Assembly (NCBI GenBank): GCA_002422455.1
Contig: DIVK01000094.1
Span: 3,264-42,634 of the forward strand
Reading direction: 5' to 3'
Length of the DNA: 39,371 nt
DNA from: Rhodoferax sp. UBA6134
GTDB lineage: Bacteria; Pseudomonadota; Gammaproteobacteria; Burkholderiales; Burkholderiaceae_C
Shown piece by piece: positions 23,623-32,687 of the stretch. The translations under genes and the position numbers were made by a program. Position 1 is the stretch's first letter, and every line of letters starts with the position of its first letter. The notes under the pieces were generated by a model. The model ran no database searches. It worked only from the letters and a program-made list of their open reading frames with translations, and was not told where the DNA came from.

Positions 23623-24590
23623 GGCTGATCTTTGCGGGCACGCCCGAGTTTGCCCGCGTCGCGCTGGAGCGCCTGCACGCCGCCGGTCATGAAATCGCGC
23701 TGGTGCTGACCCAGCCCGACCGCCCGGCCGGACGCGGCATGAAACTGCAGGCGTCCGCCGTCAAGCAGTACGCATTGGCGCACGGCATGCCGGTGGCGCA
23801 GCCGCGCAGCCTGCGGCTGGATGGCAACTACCCGGACGATGCAGCGGCCGCGCGTGCCGCACTGGAGGCGGCGCAGGCCGACGCCATGGTAGTGGCCGCC
23901 TATGGCCTGATCCTGCCGCAGTGGGTGCTCGACTTGCCAAGGATGGGTTGTTTCAACATTCACGCCTCGCTGTTGCCGCGCTGGCGTGGTGCGGCACCGA
24001 TTCACCGGGCCATTGAGGCGGGCGATACCGAGACCGGTGTCACCATCATGCAGATGGATGCCGGGCTCGACACCGGCGACATGCTGCTGGCAGAACATGT
24101 GCCGGTTGCCGCCACCGACACCGCCGCGACCCTGCATGACAAACTGGCTGCCCAGGGTGGCCGACTCATGGTGCAGGCCCTGACCCAGGCAGCCCGCGGC
24201 GGCCTGAAGCCGGTGCGACAGCCCGAACAGGGCGTGACCTACGCCCGCAAAATTGAAAAGCAGGAAGCCGCCATTGACTGGACGCAGCCTGCCGCCGTGA
24301 TCGCGCAGCGGGTTCGTGCGTTCAACCCATTCCCCGGCGCCAGCGCTACCGTGAATGGTGAAACGCTCAAGATATGGACAGCAGGCATCGCGCCCGGCAG
24401 GCCGCCGGTGGGCGCGGAATTTGGATCCATCCTGACGGTCAACCCCGATTACATTGGGGTAGCGGCCATGAATTCGATAGTGACCATCACCGAGCTGCAA
24501 CGCCCCGGTGGCAAGCGCCTGGGCGTCGCCGACTTTCTTCGCGGGTTTGAGCTGCAGCCCGGCATGGTCTTCGAGAAGCGCGAAATCTAG
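23619..24590 (+). CDS. fmt: Methionyl-tRNA formyltransferase
   Basis: A 323-residue enzyme that formylates Met-tRNA(fMet) using 10-formyl-tetrahydrofolate, opposite in function to def. The start RLIFAGTPEFA is the family N-terminus; it is encoded directly after a TTG at 23619 that overlaps def's TGA (TTGA), with GGGAGGAG six bases upstream. The active-site segment is N113-I-H115, SLLPRWRGAAPIHRA (117-131) and D151 in DAGLDTGDM. The C-terminal tRNA-binding OB domain begins near 208 (TYARKIEKQEAAIDW). The def-fmt pairing is near-universal. Confidence 0.97.
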   Translation: MRLIFAGTPEFARVALERLHAAGHEIALVLTQPDRPAGRGMKLQASAVKQYALAHGMPVAQPRSLRLDGNYPDDAAAARAALEAAQADAMVVAAYGLILPQWVLDLPRMGCFNIHASLLPRWRGAAPIHRAIEAGDTETGVTIMQMDAGLDTGDMLLAEHVPVAATDTAATLHDKLAAQGGRLMVQALTQAARGGLKPVRQPEQGVTYARKIEKQEAAIDWTQPAAVIAQRVRAFNPFPGASATVNGETLKIWTAGIAPGRPPVGAEFGSILTVNPDYIGVAAMNSIVTITELQRPGGKRLGVADFLRGFELQPGMVFEKREI

Positions 24591-25321
24591 TGTTTTTTCT
24601 TCGGGTCAACTACCGTCACCCCGAATTCCGCCAGGGCGCGCTGGAAGCCATGGCCGTGGCGCCGGGCATTGCCGCCTGGGGCTTGATGACGGGTGTGACC
24701 ATGATGAAGTCGGGCATGAGCCTGATCGAATCGCTGCTCATGGGGGTGATCGTTTTTGCGGGCAGCTCACAGCTCGCTGCCATCCCGCTGCTGACTGCGG
24801 GGGCTCCAATGTGGGTGATTTTGGCCACCGGGTTTTGCGTCAACCTGCGCTTTATGGTGTTCAGCGCCCACATGCGACCTTATGTCATGCACCTGCCGTT
24901 GTGGCAGCGGCTGGTCACCGGCTACCTTACGGCAGACTTGAGCTATGTGCTGTTCACCAGACGCTACCCGCATCAGGGTGGCAATGCCGGGCAACTGCGA
25001 GCTCAGCAGGCCTATCTCGCCGGCACTTGCGGCGTGCTCTGGTTTGCCTGGGTCGCTTTCGGTGTGTTGGGCGTGGTGCTGGCCAATTTCATTCCCACCC
25101 ACTGGGGTCTGGGCTTTGCCGGGATTCTGGCCTTGTTGGGCATCTCGTGCTCGTTGGCTTCCAGCCGGCTGCGCCTGGTGTCGGCGGGTGTCGCGGGTGC
25201 GGCTGCCGTGGCCGCCTTTGCTCTGCCGTTCAAGCTCAATATTCTGGTGGCCATCGCCGTGGCCGTGGCGACGTGCCTGATGCTGGAACACACGCCCCTG
25301 GCCCGGCGGCCAGCGCCATGA
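24590..25321 (+). CDS. azlC: AzlC family branched-chain amino acid exporter, large subunit
   Basis: A 243-residue membrane protein of the AzlC/YgaZ family, the large subunit of a two-component amino-acid exporter (in E. coli YgaZH exports valine). Typical segments are FRQGALEAMAVAPGIAAWGLMTG at about 14-36, SLIESLLMGVIVFAGSSQLAAIPLL at about 44-68 and NLRFMVFSAHMRPY at about 85-98, with about seven membrane helices. The GTG start overlaps the fmt TAG (TAGTG), and the end overlaps azlD (ATGA), so def-fmt-azlC-azlD appears to be one tightly coupled transcript. Confidence 0.92.
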   Translation: MFFLRVNYRHPEFRQGALEAMAVAPGIAAWGLMTGVTMMKSGMSLIESLLMGVIVFAGSSQLAAIPLLTAGAPMWVILATGFCVNLRFMVFSAHMRPYVMHLPLWQRLVTGYLTADLSYVLFTRRYPHQGGNAGQLRAQQAYLAGTCGVLWFAWVAFGVLGVVLANFIPTHWGLGFAGILALLGISCSLASSRLRLVSAGVAGAAAVAAFALPFKLNILVAIAVAVATCLMLEHTPLARRPAP

Positions 25322-25668
25322 CCGACAGCACCGATCTCTGGACCGTGGCCGTCATTGTGGGGTTGACGGTGGTGACCGTCATCACGCGATGTTTCTTTTT
25401 CATCTCCAGCAAGCCCTGGACATTGCCGCATTGGGCCCAGCGCGGGCTGCAATATGCGCCCATTGCAGCGCTGGCCGCCGTCATCGTGCCTGAAGTGGTC
25501 ATGACCCAGGGGTACTTCATCAGCACCTGGCAAGACGCCCGGCTTTTTGCCGCAGTCGCGGGCGCCGCCTGGTTTTTCTGGCGTCAAGGGGCCGGGCAAG
25601 CGGTGCTGGGCACCATCATGGTCGGCATGGCGGTGTATTTGCCTCTGCATCTTGGTTTCGGGTGGTAA
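25318..25668 (+). CDS. azlD: AzlD family branched-chain amino acid exporter, small subunit
   Basis: A 116-residue membrane protein with about four helices, the small partner of AzlC. Visible features are VITRCFFFISS near 21-31, LQYAPIAALAAVIVPEVV near 45-62 and a short final helix. Its ATG overlaps azlC's TGA by four bases. No separate ribosome binding site is evident, as expected for translational coupling. Confidence 0.9.
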   Translation: MTDSTDLWTVAVIVGLTVVTVITRCFFFISSKPWTLPHWAQRGLQYAPIAALAAVIVPEVVMTQGYFISTWQDARLFAAVAGAAWFFWRQGAGQAVLGTIMVGMAVYLPLHLGFGW

Positions 25669-25725
25669 CCGGCGCTCCAGACCCGCTCCTACAATCTGGA
25701 GAATTTTTTTCCGTCAGGGGTTTTC

Positions 25726-26922
25726 ATGAACGTCATCCGCTTCTCCGATTTGTGTGCGCAAGGCCGGGTTACCGGCAAACGCGTCTTTATCCGTGCCGAC
25801 CTTAACGTGCCGCAAGACGATGCAGGCGCCATTACCGAAGACACCCGTATCCGCGCCTCCATTCCCTGTATCCAGATGGCGCTGGATGCCGGGGCGGCGG
25901 CGGTCATGGTGACCTCCCATCTGGGGCGTCCGACCGAGGGCAAGTTCAAACCTGAAGACTCATTGGCGCCCGTGGCCAAACGCATGGGTGAGTTGATGGG
26001 CCGCGCGGTGCCGCTGCTGTCCCATTGGGTTGATGGCGTCAGCGTGCAGCCCGGTCAACTGGTGCTGCTGGAAAACTGCCGTCTCAACGAGGGCGAGAAG
26101 AAAAACGACGAAGCCCTGGCCAGAAAAATGGCCACCCTGTGCGACATCTTTGTGCATGACGCCTTTGGTACCGCGCACCGGGCCGAAGCCTCCACCTACG
26201 GCATCGCCCGGTTTGCCAAGGTGGCGTGTGCCGGGCCGCTGCTGGCGGCCGAGATGGACGCCATCGGCAAGGCCCTGGCCAATCCGCAGCGGCCGCTGGT
26301 GGCCATTGTGGCCGGCTCCAAAGTCTCCACCAAACTCACCATTCTCAAAAGCCTGGCCGACAAGGTTGACCAGTTGATCGTCGGCGGCGGCATTGCCAAC
26401 ACCTTCATGCTGGCGGCCGGTTTGAACATCGGCAAGAGTCTGGCCGAGCCGGACTTGCGGGCCGAGGCCAGGGCCGTGATGGACGCCATGAAGGCACGGG
26501 GTGCCGCAGTGCCGGTCCCGATCGACGTGGTCACAGCCAAAACCTTCGCCGCGGATGCCGTGGCCACGGTCAAGGCCGCCACCGATGTGGCGGATGACGA
26601 TCTGATTCTGGACATCGGTCCCGGGACGGCGGCGGCACTGGCGGCGCAACTGAAGGCCGCCGGCACCATCGTCTGGAACGGCCCGGTGGGTGTTTTTGAG
26701 TTTGCCGCGTTCGAGAATGGCACCAGGGTGCTGGCGCACGCGATTGCCGAGTCCGGCGCGTTTTCCATCGCAGGCGGCGGTGACACGCTGGCGGCCATTG
26801 CCAAGTACGGCATTGAAAACCAGGTGGACTACATCTCCACCGGCGGCGGCGCATTTCTGGAGATTCTGGAGGGTAAAACCTTGCCGGCGTTCGAGATACT
26901 GGCCAAGCGCGCCAGTACCTGA
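25726..26922 (+). CDS. pgk: Phosphoglycerate kinase
   Basis: A 398-residue glycolytic/gluconeogenic kinase interconverting 1,3-bisphosphoglycerate plus ADP with 3-phosphoglycerate plus ATP. The family motif RADLNVP is at 23-29, the basic-patch segment VTSHLGRPTEGKF near 64-76, the hinge/ATP region LIVGGGIANTF near 220 and the C-terminal GGGDTLAAI near 350. CAGGGG precedes the ATG by seven bases. It is separated from pyk-fba by the inserted two-component pair, but all three belong to the same pathway. Confidence 0.97.
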   Translation: MNVIRFSDLCAQGRVTGKRVFIRADLNVPQDDAGAITEDTRIRASIPCIQMALDAGAAAVMVTSHLGRPTEGKFKPEDSLAPVAKRMGELMGRAVPLLSHWVDGVSVQPGQLVLLENCRLNEGEKKNDEALARKMATLCDIFVHDAFGTAHRAEASTYGIARFAKVACAGPLLAAEMDAIGKALANPQRPLVAIVAGSKVSTKLTILKSLADKVDQLIVGGGIANTFMLAAGLNIGKSLAEPDLRAEARAVMDAMKARGAAVPVPIDVVTAKTFAADAVATVKAATDVADDDLILDIGPGTAAALAAQLKAAGTIVWNGPVGVFEFAAFENGTRVLAHAIAESGAFSIAGGGDTLAAIAKYGIENQVDYISTGGGAFLEILEGKTLPAFEILAKRAST

Positions 26923-26956
26923 AGCCGGGTTGGCACCTGGCCTGCGGCAGCGGTAC

Positions 26957-27943
26957 TCAGCCGCCGCAAGCCTGTCCCCGGCCGCGGCCCTTGGCTTGGT
27001 ACAGGCGGGCGTCTGCCAGCGCGATCAACCCGTTGCTGCCGTCGGCCGCTGTCCCGGGTTTCGGGTACGCTTGCGGCCCGGAACGGGCGGCCACCCCCAG
27101 GCTGATGGTGACAAACGGGCCGACGTCGGATTTTTCGTGCGGAATTTGCTTCGCCCGGACCCGCTGTTCCAGTTGCTGAGCCATGAGCATCGCGTCATCG
27201 ACACCGGTGTCGGGCAGGATGCAAATGAATTCCTCGCCACCGTAGCGCGCCACCAGATCGGCGGGTCGCCTGAGCGTGGCCTGGAGTGTTCGGGCGACTT
27301 GTTTCAGGCAGTCGTCTCCGGCCTGATGGCCGTAGTGATCGTTGTAGCGTTTGAAGAAGTCGACATCGAGCAGGATCACGCTCAGGGGTGAATCATTGCG
27401 TGCCGCGCGCGCCCATTCAAGCGCGAATTGCTGGTCGAAATAGCGCCGGTTGTAGACGCCCGTCAGACCATCCAGAAACACCAGTTTGCGCATCATGTCG
27501 GACTGGAATTTCAACGTGAGATGCGTCTTGACCCTGGCCCGCACCACAGCCGGGTTGACCGGTTTGGCAATGAAGTCAACGGCGCCCACTTCCAGACCGC
27601 GGGTTTCCTGGGCTGCGTCATCGTGTGCGGTCACAAAAATCACCGGAATATTACGGGTTGCTTCATCGGCCTGGAGCAGGCTGCAGACCTCAAAGCCGTC
27701 CATTTCGGGCATCACGACATCGAGCAGCACCAGGTCTGGCGGGTTGTCCCTGCAAATGGCCAGGGCTTGCGCGCCGCTGGTGGCCATGAACACCTGGAAA
27801 TCAGCGGCAAAGATCTGGTGCATGACCTGGATATTGATGGGCTGATCGTCCACCAGCAGCAGCCGCGGTTTGCCGTGCGGGGTCTCAAGCAGTCCGGCGA
27901 TGGGGGTGTCGTTGTAGAGCATGGTCAGATCGGGGGGCTGCAT
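26957..27943 (-). CDS. Response regulator with GGDEF output (PleD/WspR-type diguanylate cyclase)
   Basis: A 328-residue regulator. The receiver domain (about 27-142) has the acidic pair D32-D33, phosphoacceptor D75 in LVLLDVVMPEMDG, switch Thr near 104 and Lys near 126 (FIAKPVN). The GGDEF domain (about 155-325) has GGEEF at 235-239 and RPAD exactly five residues before it, an intact I-site. It should make c-di-GMP when phosphorylated. The gene starts 19 bases inside the end of the hybrid kinase gene (ATG at 27943), or two bases after it if the second ATG at 27922 is used. Either way the two are co-transcribed and are a probable cognate pair. Convergent with pgk. Confidence 0.93.
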   Translation of the reverse strand: MQPPDLTMLYNDTPIAGLLETPHGKPRLLLVDDQPINIQVMHQIFAADFQVFMATSGAQALAICRDNPPDLVLLDVVMPEMDGFEVCSLLQADEATRNIPVIFVTAHDDAAQETRGLEVGAVDFIAKPVNPAVVRARVKTHLTLKFQSDMMRKLVFLDGLTGVYNRRYFDQQFALEWARAARNDSPLSVILLDVDFFKRYNDHYGHQAGDDCLKQVARTLQATLRRPADLVARYGGEEFICILPDTGVDDAMLMAQQLEQRVRAKQIPHEKSDVGPFVTISLGVAARSGPQAYPKPGTAADGSNGLIALADARLYQAKGRGRGQACGG

Positions 27944-30900
27944 TTCCGGATCAAGGCTTCACATTGAAGCACACCTTGCGCAAAGTCGAGGGCGGCCAGC
28001 GCCGCATCCAGTTCATCAAGGGTGCCAGCGGGGAGCTTGGCATGAGTTTGGTGCAGTTGTGCATGGACGTCCAGGGCGCGCATGTCCGACATTTTGAGCA
28101 GGCCCTGCAATTCCCGCAGGTCGGCCACGAGTCGGGTGCCGTCCAGCGCGGCCTGCGCCGTCGCGGGAATGGGCGGCGGCGCGGGTTGGGGCAGGTTCTG
28201 GGCGACCTGGTCCAGGATGCGGCCGGTGGCGGCCACCGCCTCGCGCAAGCGGGTGCGCAAGTCGTCAGGCGACCGGGTGGCGTCGGCCCCTTGGAGAATG
28301 CTTTCCGCCGTGCTCGCCACGGTCGCCAGATGTTCGGCACCCACTGTGGCGGACAGTCCCTTGAGCGTGTGCAACAGGCGGGCGGCAGCGCTCAGGTCAC
28401 CATGCTGCAAAAAAGCATCGAACTGATCCGGCAGGCGGCTGATGTCGCCCAGGTAGGATCGGAGGATGCGGGCATACAGTTCCGTGTTGCCGCCCAGGCG
28501 CGCCAGCGCGCCGCTGACGTTGACAGCCTCGACCGCAGGCAGGGCCGGGGCGGGTTCACTGGCCGTGCCGTTGGCGGGCATCGCGTCGGGGGGCGGTGGG
28601 GAGGCTGGCGCGGGCGTGGCGTCGGGAGCGCGTTTGACGTGGCTTTGCACCACCCTGATCAGGTGCGGCAGATCAAAGGGTTTGCCGACATGGTCGTTCA
28701 TGCCGGCGGCCAGACAGGCTTCCCGGTCAGCGGCCATGGCGTTGGCGGTCATGGCAATGATGGGCAATTCGCTCAGCCTCAGTTTCTGGCGAATCGCGCG
28801 GGTGGCGCTGTAACCGTCCATCACCGGCATCTGGATGTCCATCAGCACGACATCAAAGGGCGGGCGGGCGCTGGCCACGGCGGCAACACCCAATTGCCCG
28901 TTGGCCGCGAGTTCAACCAGCGCACCCTCTGCACTCAGCAGCTCCTGCGCCACCTGCTGGTTGATCAGATTGTCTTCGACCACCAGCAAACGCAGGCCTT
29001 CCAGACGGCGCTGTGCTGCCGTGTGTGCTTTGGGGTGAACGCGCAGCGGGTCGTGCTCCGCCCGGGCGTCGGCCACCGCGTTAAACAGCATGGACGCGGT
29101 CACGGGTTTGACCAGAAAACCATTCAGGCGCGCCTGCTCTTCAGCCGTGCGCTGCGCGAGCATTTCACGGCCATGGGCGGTCACCATGACGATGATGGGG
29201 GCGCCCGCCGCCGGGGGCAGTTGCCGGATGCGCAGGGAGGTTTCCCAGCCGTCCATGCCAGGCATCTGCCAGTCCACAAAGATGGCCTGGTAGGGTGTCC
29301 GGGCAGACCTGGCACGGGCCTCGATCAGGTGAATGGCTTCAACACCGCTGCCAGCCGCGTCAGCATGCCAGCCCCAGGATTGCGCCATGCTCACCAGCAC
29401 CTCGCGGGCGCGGGCGTTGTCGTCCACCACCAGCACATTCAGGCCCGTGAGGGTCTGCGTGGCGGCGGGCCGGTCCGGTTCGTCCGGTACATGTTCGGTG
29501 GCGGGCAGGGTGACGGTGAAGTAAAAAGTGCTGCCCCGGCCCGGCACGCTGTCGAGCGCCAGCTCCGCCCCCATCAGCCTCACCAGCCGCCTGGAAATTG
29601 ACAAGCCCAGTCCGGTGCCGCCGAAGCGGCGGGTGGTGGAGGCCTCCGCCTGCGAAAAGCCGTCAAAAATGTGTTGCTGGTGCTCCGGGGCAATGCCGAT
29701 GCCGCTGTCGCGCACCGCGATGCGCAAGGTGGTGTCGGGGCCGGTCTGCGCCAGCACCCTGATCTGGATGACGACTTCGCCCTGCGCCGTGAACTTGATG
29801 GCGTTGCCAGCCAGATTGACGAGCACCTGCTGCAGGCGCAGCGCGTCGCCCAGCAGGGCTTTGGGGGTGGCCGGGTCAATGTCAAAGAGCACTTCGACCG
29901 GTTTGTTGCCCACGCTGGCGGACAGGATGACCGACAGGTCGCGCAACAGCCGATCAAGCCGGAACGGCTGCCGGTCGAGTGTCATCTTGCCGGCGTCCAT
30001 TTTGGAGAAATCCAGGATGTCGTTGAGCAGGCCCAGCAGGGATTTGGCCGCCCGCTCGGTCTTGCCGGCATAGTCCTGTTGACGGGGTGACAGCCCGGTG
30101 TTTTGCAGCAGCCTGAGCATGCCCAGAATGGCATTCATGGGGGTGCGGATTTCGTGGCTCATGTTGGCCAGGAACTGGCCCTTGGCGAGCGTGGCCGCTT
30201 CGGCCTGCTGCATGGCGGCGCGCAGCTCGTTTTCATACGCCTTCTCGGCGCTGATGTCGTGGCTGAGGCCCAGGTAGCCAGTGCGTACGCCGGCGGCGTC
30301 CAGCAGTGGCGTGATCACCAGGGACACGGCCAATCGGCTGCCGTCCTTGCGGATGTAGGTCCACTCCATTTTCCGGCCCAGCATCGCGTCATCGATCGCC
30401 ACGGCAAAGTCGGCTACGGGGCGGCCCAGTTCCACCGCCAGGGCAGTGTTGTGGGCGGCTATTTCCTGCGGGTCGGTAAACACTGCCGTGGTGTAGCGGC
30501 CCACCACGTCGGCAGCTACATAGCCCAGCATGCGCTCGGCCCCCTTGTTGAACACGGTGATGATGCGGTCCAGTCCGGTGGTGATCACGGCCACTTCCGT
30601 GGTGGCGTCCAACATGGACTGCAGCATCGCGGTGGTGCGGGCAATTTCCGCTTCGGCGTGTTTCTGTTTTGAAATGTCCAACAGAGTGCCGGACATCCCT
30701 TCCGGCGCGCCGTCCGCAGTCCGTGATGAAATCTTGCCGCGGGCCTGAATCCACACCCAATGCCCCTCCCGGTGGCGCATCCGGTATTCGCAATCGTAAT
30801 AGTCCAGGTCACCCTCAACGCAGCGCGCCAGCAACAGGTCGGCCTGCTGCCGATCATCCGGGTGGCAGTGGGTTGTCCAGGTCTGCAAGCTCACGGGACC

Positions 30901-32550
30901 GAGCTCTTGCTGCGTGTAGCCGATCATGCCGGCCCAACGCTCATTGATGACAATCTCACCGGTGGCCACATTCCATTCCCAGGTGCCTGCATTGGTACCC
31001 AGGATGATGTTGTTCAGGCGTTCGCGTTGGGTCAGCACGGCTTGTTGCGCCAGCCGGGCCGCGGTGACGTCGGTGTGGATGGAGATGTATTTTTCAATGG
31101 CGCCGCTGGCGTCGAAAAAAGGCGAGATGCTGGTGTCAACCCAATACAGGGAGCCGTCCTTGGCACGGTTGCATACCACGTCACGCCAGGTGTAGCCACT
31201 GGAGATGGTCTTCCACATGGCGCTCCAGAATTCATTCGGCTGGGCCTCGGACTTGACGACGCGGTGGCTTTGCCCCAGCAGTTCTTCGCGGCTGTAGCCG
31301 CTGATGCTGCAAAACTTGTCGTTGATGCCGATGATGTTGCCGGCGGGGTCGGCAATCGACACGATCGAATGCTGGTCAATGGCTTCCATCAGGGCCTGTG
31401 ATTCACGGACTGCCTCGCCCAGCTTTTCATTCGTCGTTTTGTGGACGCCCACCAGACGGTCCAGGTCGCTCGTCATGGCGCGCGCCAGCGTCTCGGCGCG
31501 GGCGCGGCCAATGAGCAAAAGCCAGGTGATGGCGGCCAGCAGCAGGCTCAAGACCGCTCCGCCGGCGCCTACCAGCCAGGGTGTGTTGTGGTCCAGTTGT
31601 GACTCAAACACGGCGCTGCTGCCGGCGCGCAGCAGCAACTGCCGGCCGCCAATCCGCAGGATTCTGGTGGGGTAAAAGGCACGTTCCTTTGTGAAGTCGA
31701 TGGGTTCGACCATGCCCACACCCGCGCCCAGCATCCTTTGTGAGGAGAACACCAGCGTCTGGGGCGATGCACCGGGGCCATCAAACAGTTCGAAATCAAC
31801 CATGCCATTGGTGGCCGCAGCGGATATGGACAGCAACTCGTTCATCACCAAAGGTGAGAAAAAGAGCCCCGCCAGCCGGGCCCGGCGCGCCTGGGGTGTA
31901 TCGGGCGTTGTGCCCTCTGGAAAAACAGGTACCAGGTAGAGAAAGCCAGGCCCCTTGCGTCCGTCCTGAATCAACGCAATGGGGCCTGAAAGGCTGGGCT
32001 CGCCGGTGTCGATGGCGCGTTCAACGGCTTCGCGGCGAATCGGCTCGGCCCCCAGGTCCAGCCCCAGGGCTTCCCGGTTTCCGGCCAGCGGCTCAATGTA
32101 TTTGATGACGTACAAGTCAGGGGCGTCGCCCCGGGTGTTGACGGCAAAATCAGGGGCTTGATCGGTTTGTTCGGTGGCCTCGAAGCGGCCAATGTCAGGG
32201 CGCATGACGCGTTCGATGTAGCCAAAACCGCGTATACCGGGAAATTCGGTGGCGAGGTCGCGCGCTGCCACATAGGCCCGAAAATTGGCCCGCCGCATGT
32301 CGCCCGTGCTGGCCTGCGCGCCGATGGCGCCCCGTATGCCGGACAAGGGTTGGTTGAACTGGGCCCGGATGGACGCCTCAAGGCGATCGAGTCGCTGGCC
32401 GAACTGCAACTCGGCTTCCGTGTGCAGACGTTGACGGGTGCTGTGCAGGCTGTAGGCGGTCAATGACAAGCCGCCGACGAGAGTGACCAGGGTCCAGAAC
32501 AAGGGCTTCCAGCCATACTGCAACAGATGGAAGTTGAATCTTTGATTCAT
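27925..32550 (-). CDS. CHASE-PAS3 hybrid sensor histidine kinase with two receivers and HPt
   Basis: A 1541-residue inner-membrane phosphorelay kinase. A transmembrane helix at about 15-35 and another at about 326-348 bracket a periplasmic CHASE ligand-binding domain (FPGIRGFGYIERV near 94-106). Three PAS/PAC units follow (about 385-510, 510-635, 640-770; the last PAC has WTYIRKDGSRLAVSL). The HisKA phospho-site is H799 in MSHEIRTPMN, then the HATPase domain (NLAGNAIKF). Receiver 1 has phosphoacceptor D1093 (FVDWQMPGMDGW), receiver 2 has D1238 (LMDIQMPVMDGY), and the HPt His is H1394 (LLHTLKGLSATVG). All phosphotransfer residues are present. The signal is unknown; CHASE domains bind diverse small extracellular molecules. 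No good ribosome binding site precedes the ATG. Confidence 0.93.
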   Translation of the reverse strand: MNQRFNFHLLQYGWKPLFWTLVTLVGGLSLTAYSLHSTRQRLHTEAELQFGQRLDRLEASIRAQFNQPLSGIRGAIGAQASTGDMRRANFRAYVAARDLATEFPGIRGFGYIERVMRPDIGRFEATEQTDQAPDFAVNTRGDAPDLYVIKYIEPLAGNREALGLDLGAEPIRREAVERAIDTGEPSLSGPIALIQDGRKGPGFLYLVPVFPEGTTPDTPQARRARLAGLFFSPLVMNELLSISAAATNGMVDFELFDGPGASPQTLVFSSQRMLGAGVGMVEPIDFTKERAFYPTRILRIGGRQLLLRAGSSAVFESQLDHNTPWLVGAGGAVLSLLLAAITWLLLIGRARAETLARAMTSDLDRLVGVHKTTNEKLGEAVRESQALMEAIDQHSIVSIADPAGNIIGINDKFCSISGYSREELLGQSHRVVKSEAQPNEFWSAMWKTISSGYTWRDVVCNRAKDGSLYWVDTSISPFFDASGAIEKYISIHTDVTAARLAQQAVLTQRERLNNIILGTNAGTWEWNVATGEIVINERWAGMIGYTQQELGPVSLQTWTTHCHPDDRQQADLLLARCVEGDLDYYDCEYRMRHREGHWVWIQARGKISSRTADGAPEGMSGTLLDISKQKHAEAEIARTTAMLQSMLDATTEVAVITTGLDRIITVFNKGAERMLGYVAADVVGRYTTAVFTDPQEIAAHNTALAVELGRPVADFAVAIDDAMLGRKMEWTYIRKDGSRLAVSLVITPLLDAAGVRTGYLGLSHDISAEKAYENELRAAMQQAEAATLAKGQFLANMSHEIRTPMNAILGMLRLLQNTGLSPRQQDYAGKTERAAKSLLGLLNDILDFSKMDAGKMTLDRQPFRLDRLLRDLSVILSASVGNKPVEVLFDIDPATPKALLGDALRLQQVLVNLAGNAIKFTAQGEVVIQIRVLAQTGPDTTLRIAVRDSGIGIAPEHQQHIFDGFSQAEASTTRRFGGTGLGLSISRRLVRLMGAELALDSVPGRGSTFYFTVTLPATEHVPDEPDRPAATQTLTGLNVLVVDDNARAREVLVSMAQSWGWHADAAGSGVEAIHLIEARARSARTPYQAIFVDWQMPGMDGWETSLRIRQLPPAAGAPIIVMVTAHGREMLAQRTAEEQARLNGFLVKPVTASMLFNAVADARAEHDPLRVHPKAHTAAQRRLEGLRLLVVEDNLINQQVAQELLSAEGALVELAANGQLGVAAVASARPPFDVVLMDIQMPVMDGYSATRAIRQKLRLSELPIIAMTANAMAADREACLAAGMNDHVGKPFDLPHLIRVVQSHVKRAPDATPAPASPPPPDAMPANGTASEPAPALPAVEAVNVSGALARLGGNTELYARILRSYLGDISRLPDQFDAFLQHGDLSAAARLLHTLKGLSATVGAEHLATVASTAESILQGADATRSPDDLRTRLREAVAATGRILDQVAQNLPQPAPPPIPATAQAALDGTRLVADLRELQGLLKMSDMRALDVHAQLHQTHAKLPAGTLDELDAALAALDFAQGVLQCEALIRKCSPPI

Positions 32551-32590
32551 AAACGTGGGAGGTTTTTTCTGCCGTCAAGGGGGACCGGAC

Positions 32591-32620
32591 ATTATCAACC
32601 GCGTGGCTGACCCAAGGCAA
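32591..32620 (-). promoter_or_regulatory. Candidate sigma-70 promoter for the hybrid kinase operon
   Basis: Read on the minus strand, TTGCCT (32620-32615) and GATAAT (32596-32591) are spaced by 18 bases, with the -10 about 40 bases upstream of the kinase ATG. Resemblance only. The 137-base gap 32551-32687 also must contain the pyk promoter, which I could not place. Confidence 0.45.
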
Positions 32621-32687
32621 CATGCGCCATCTGGCGTGTAACCGCTTCCATGTGAAAATGAAAGCCTACCTACAAGGAGTTTGCCCC

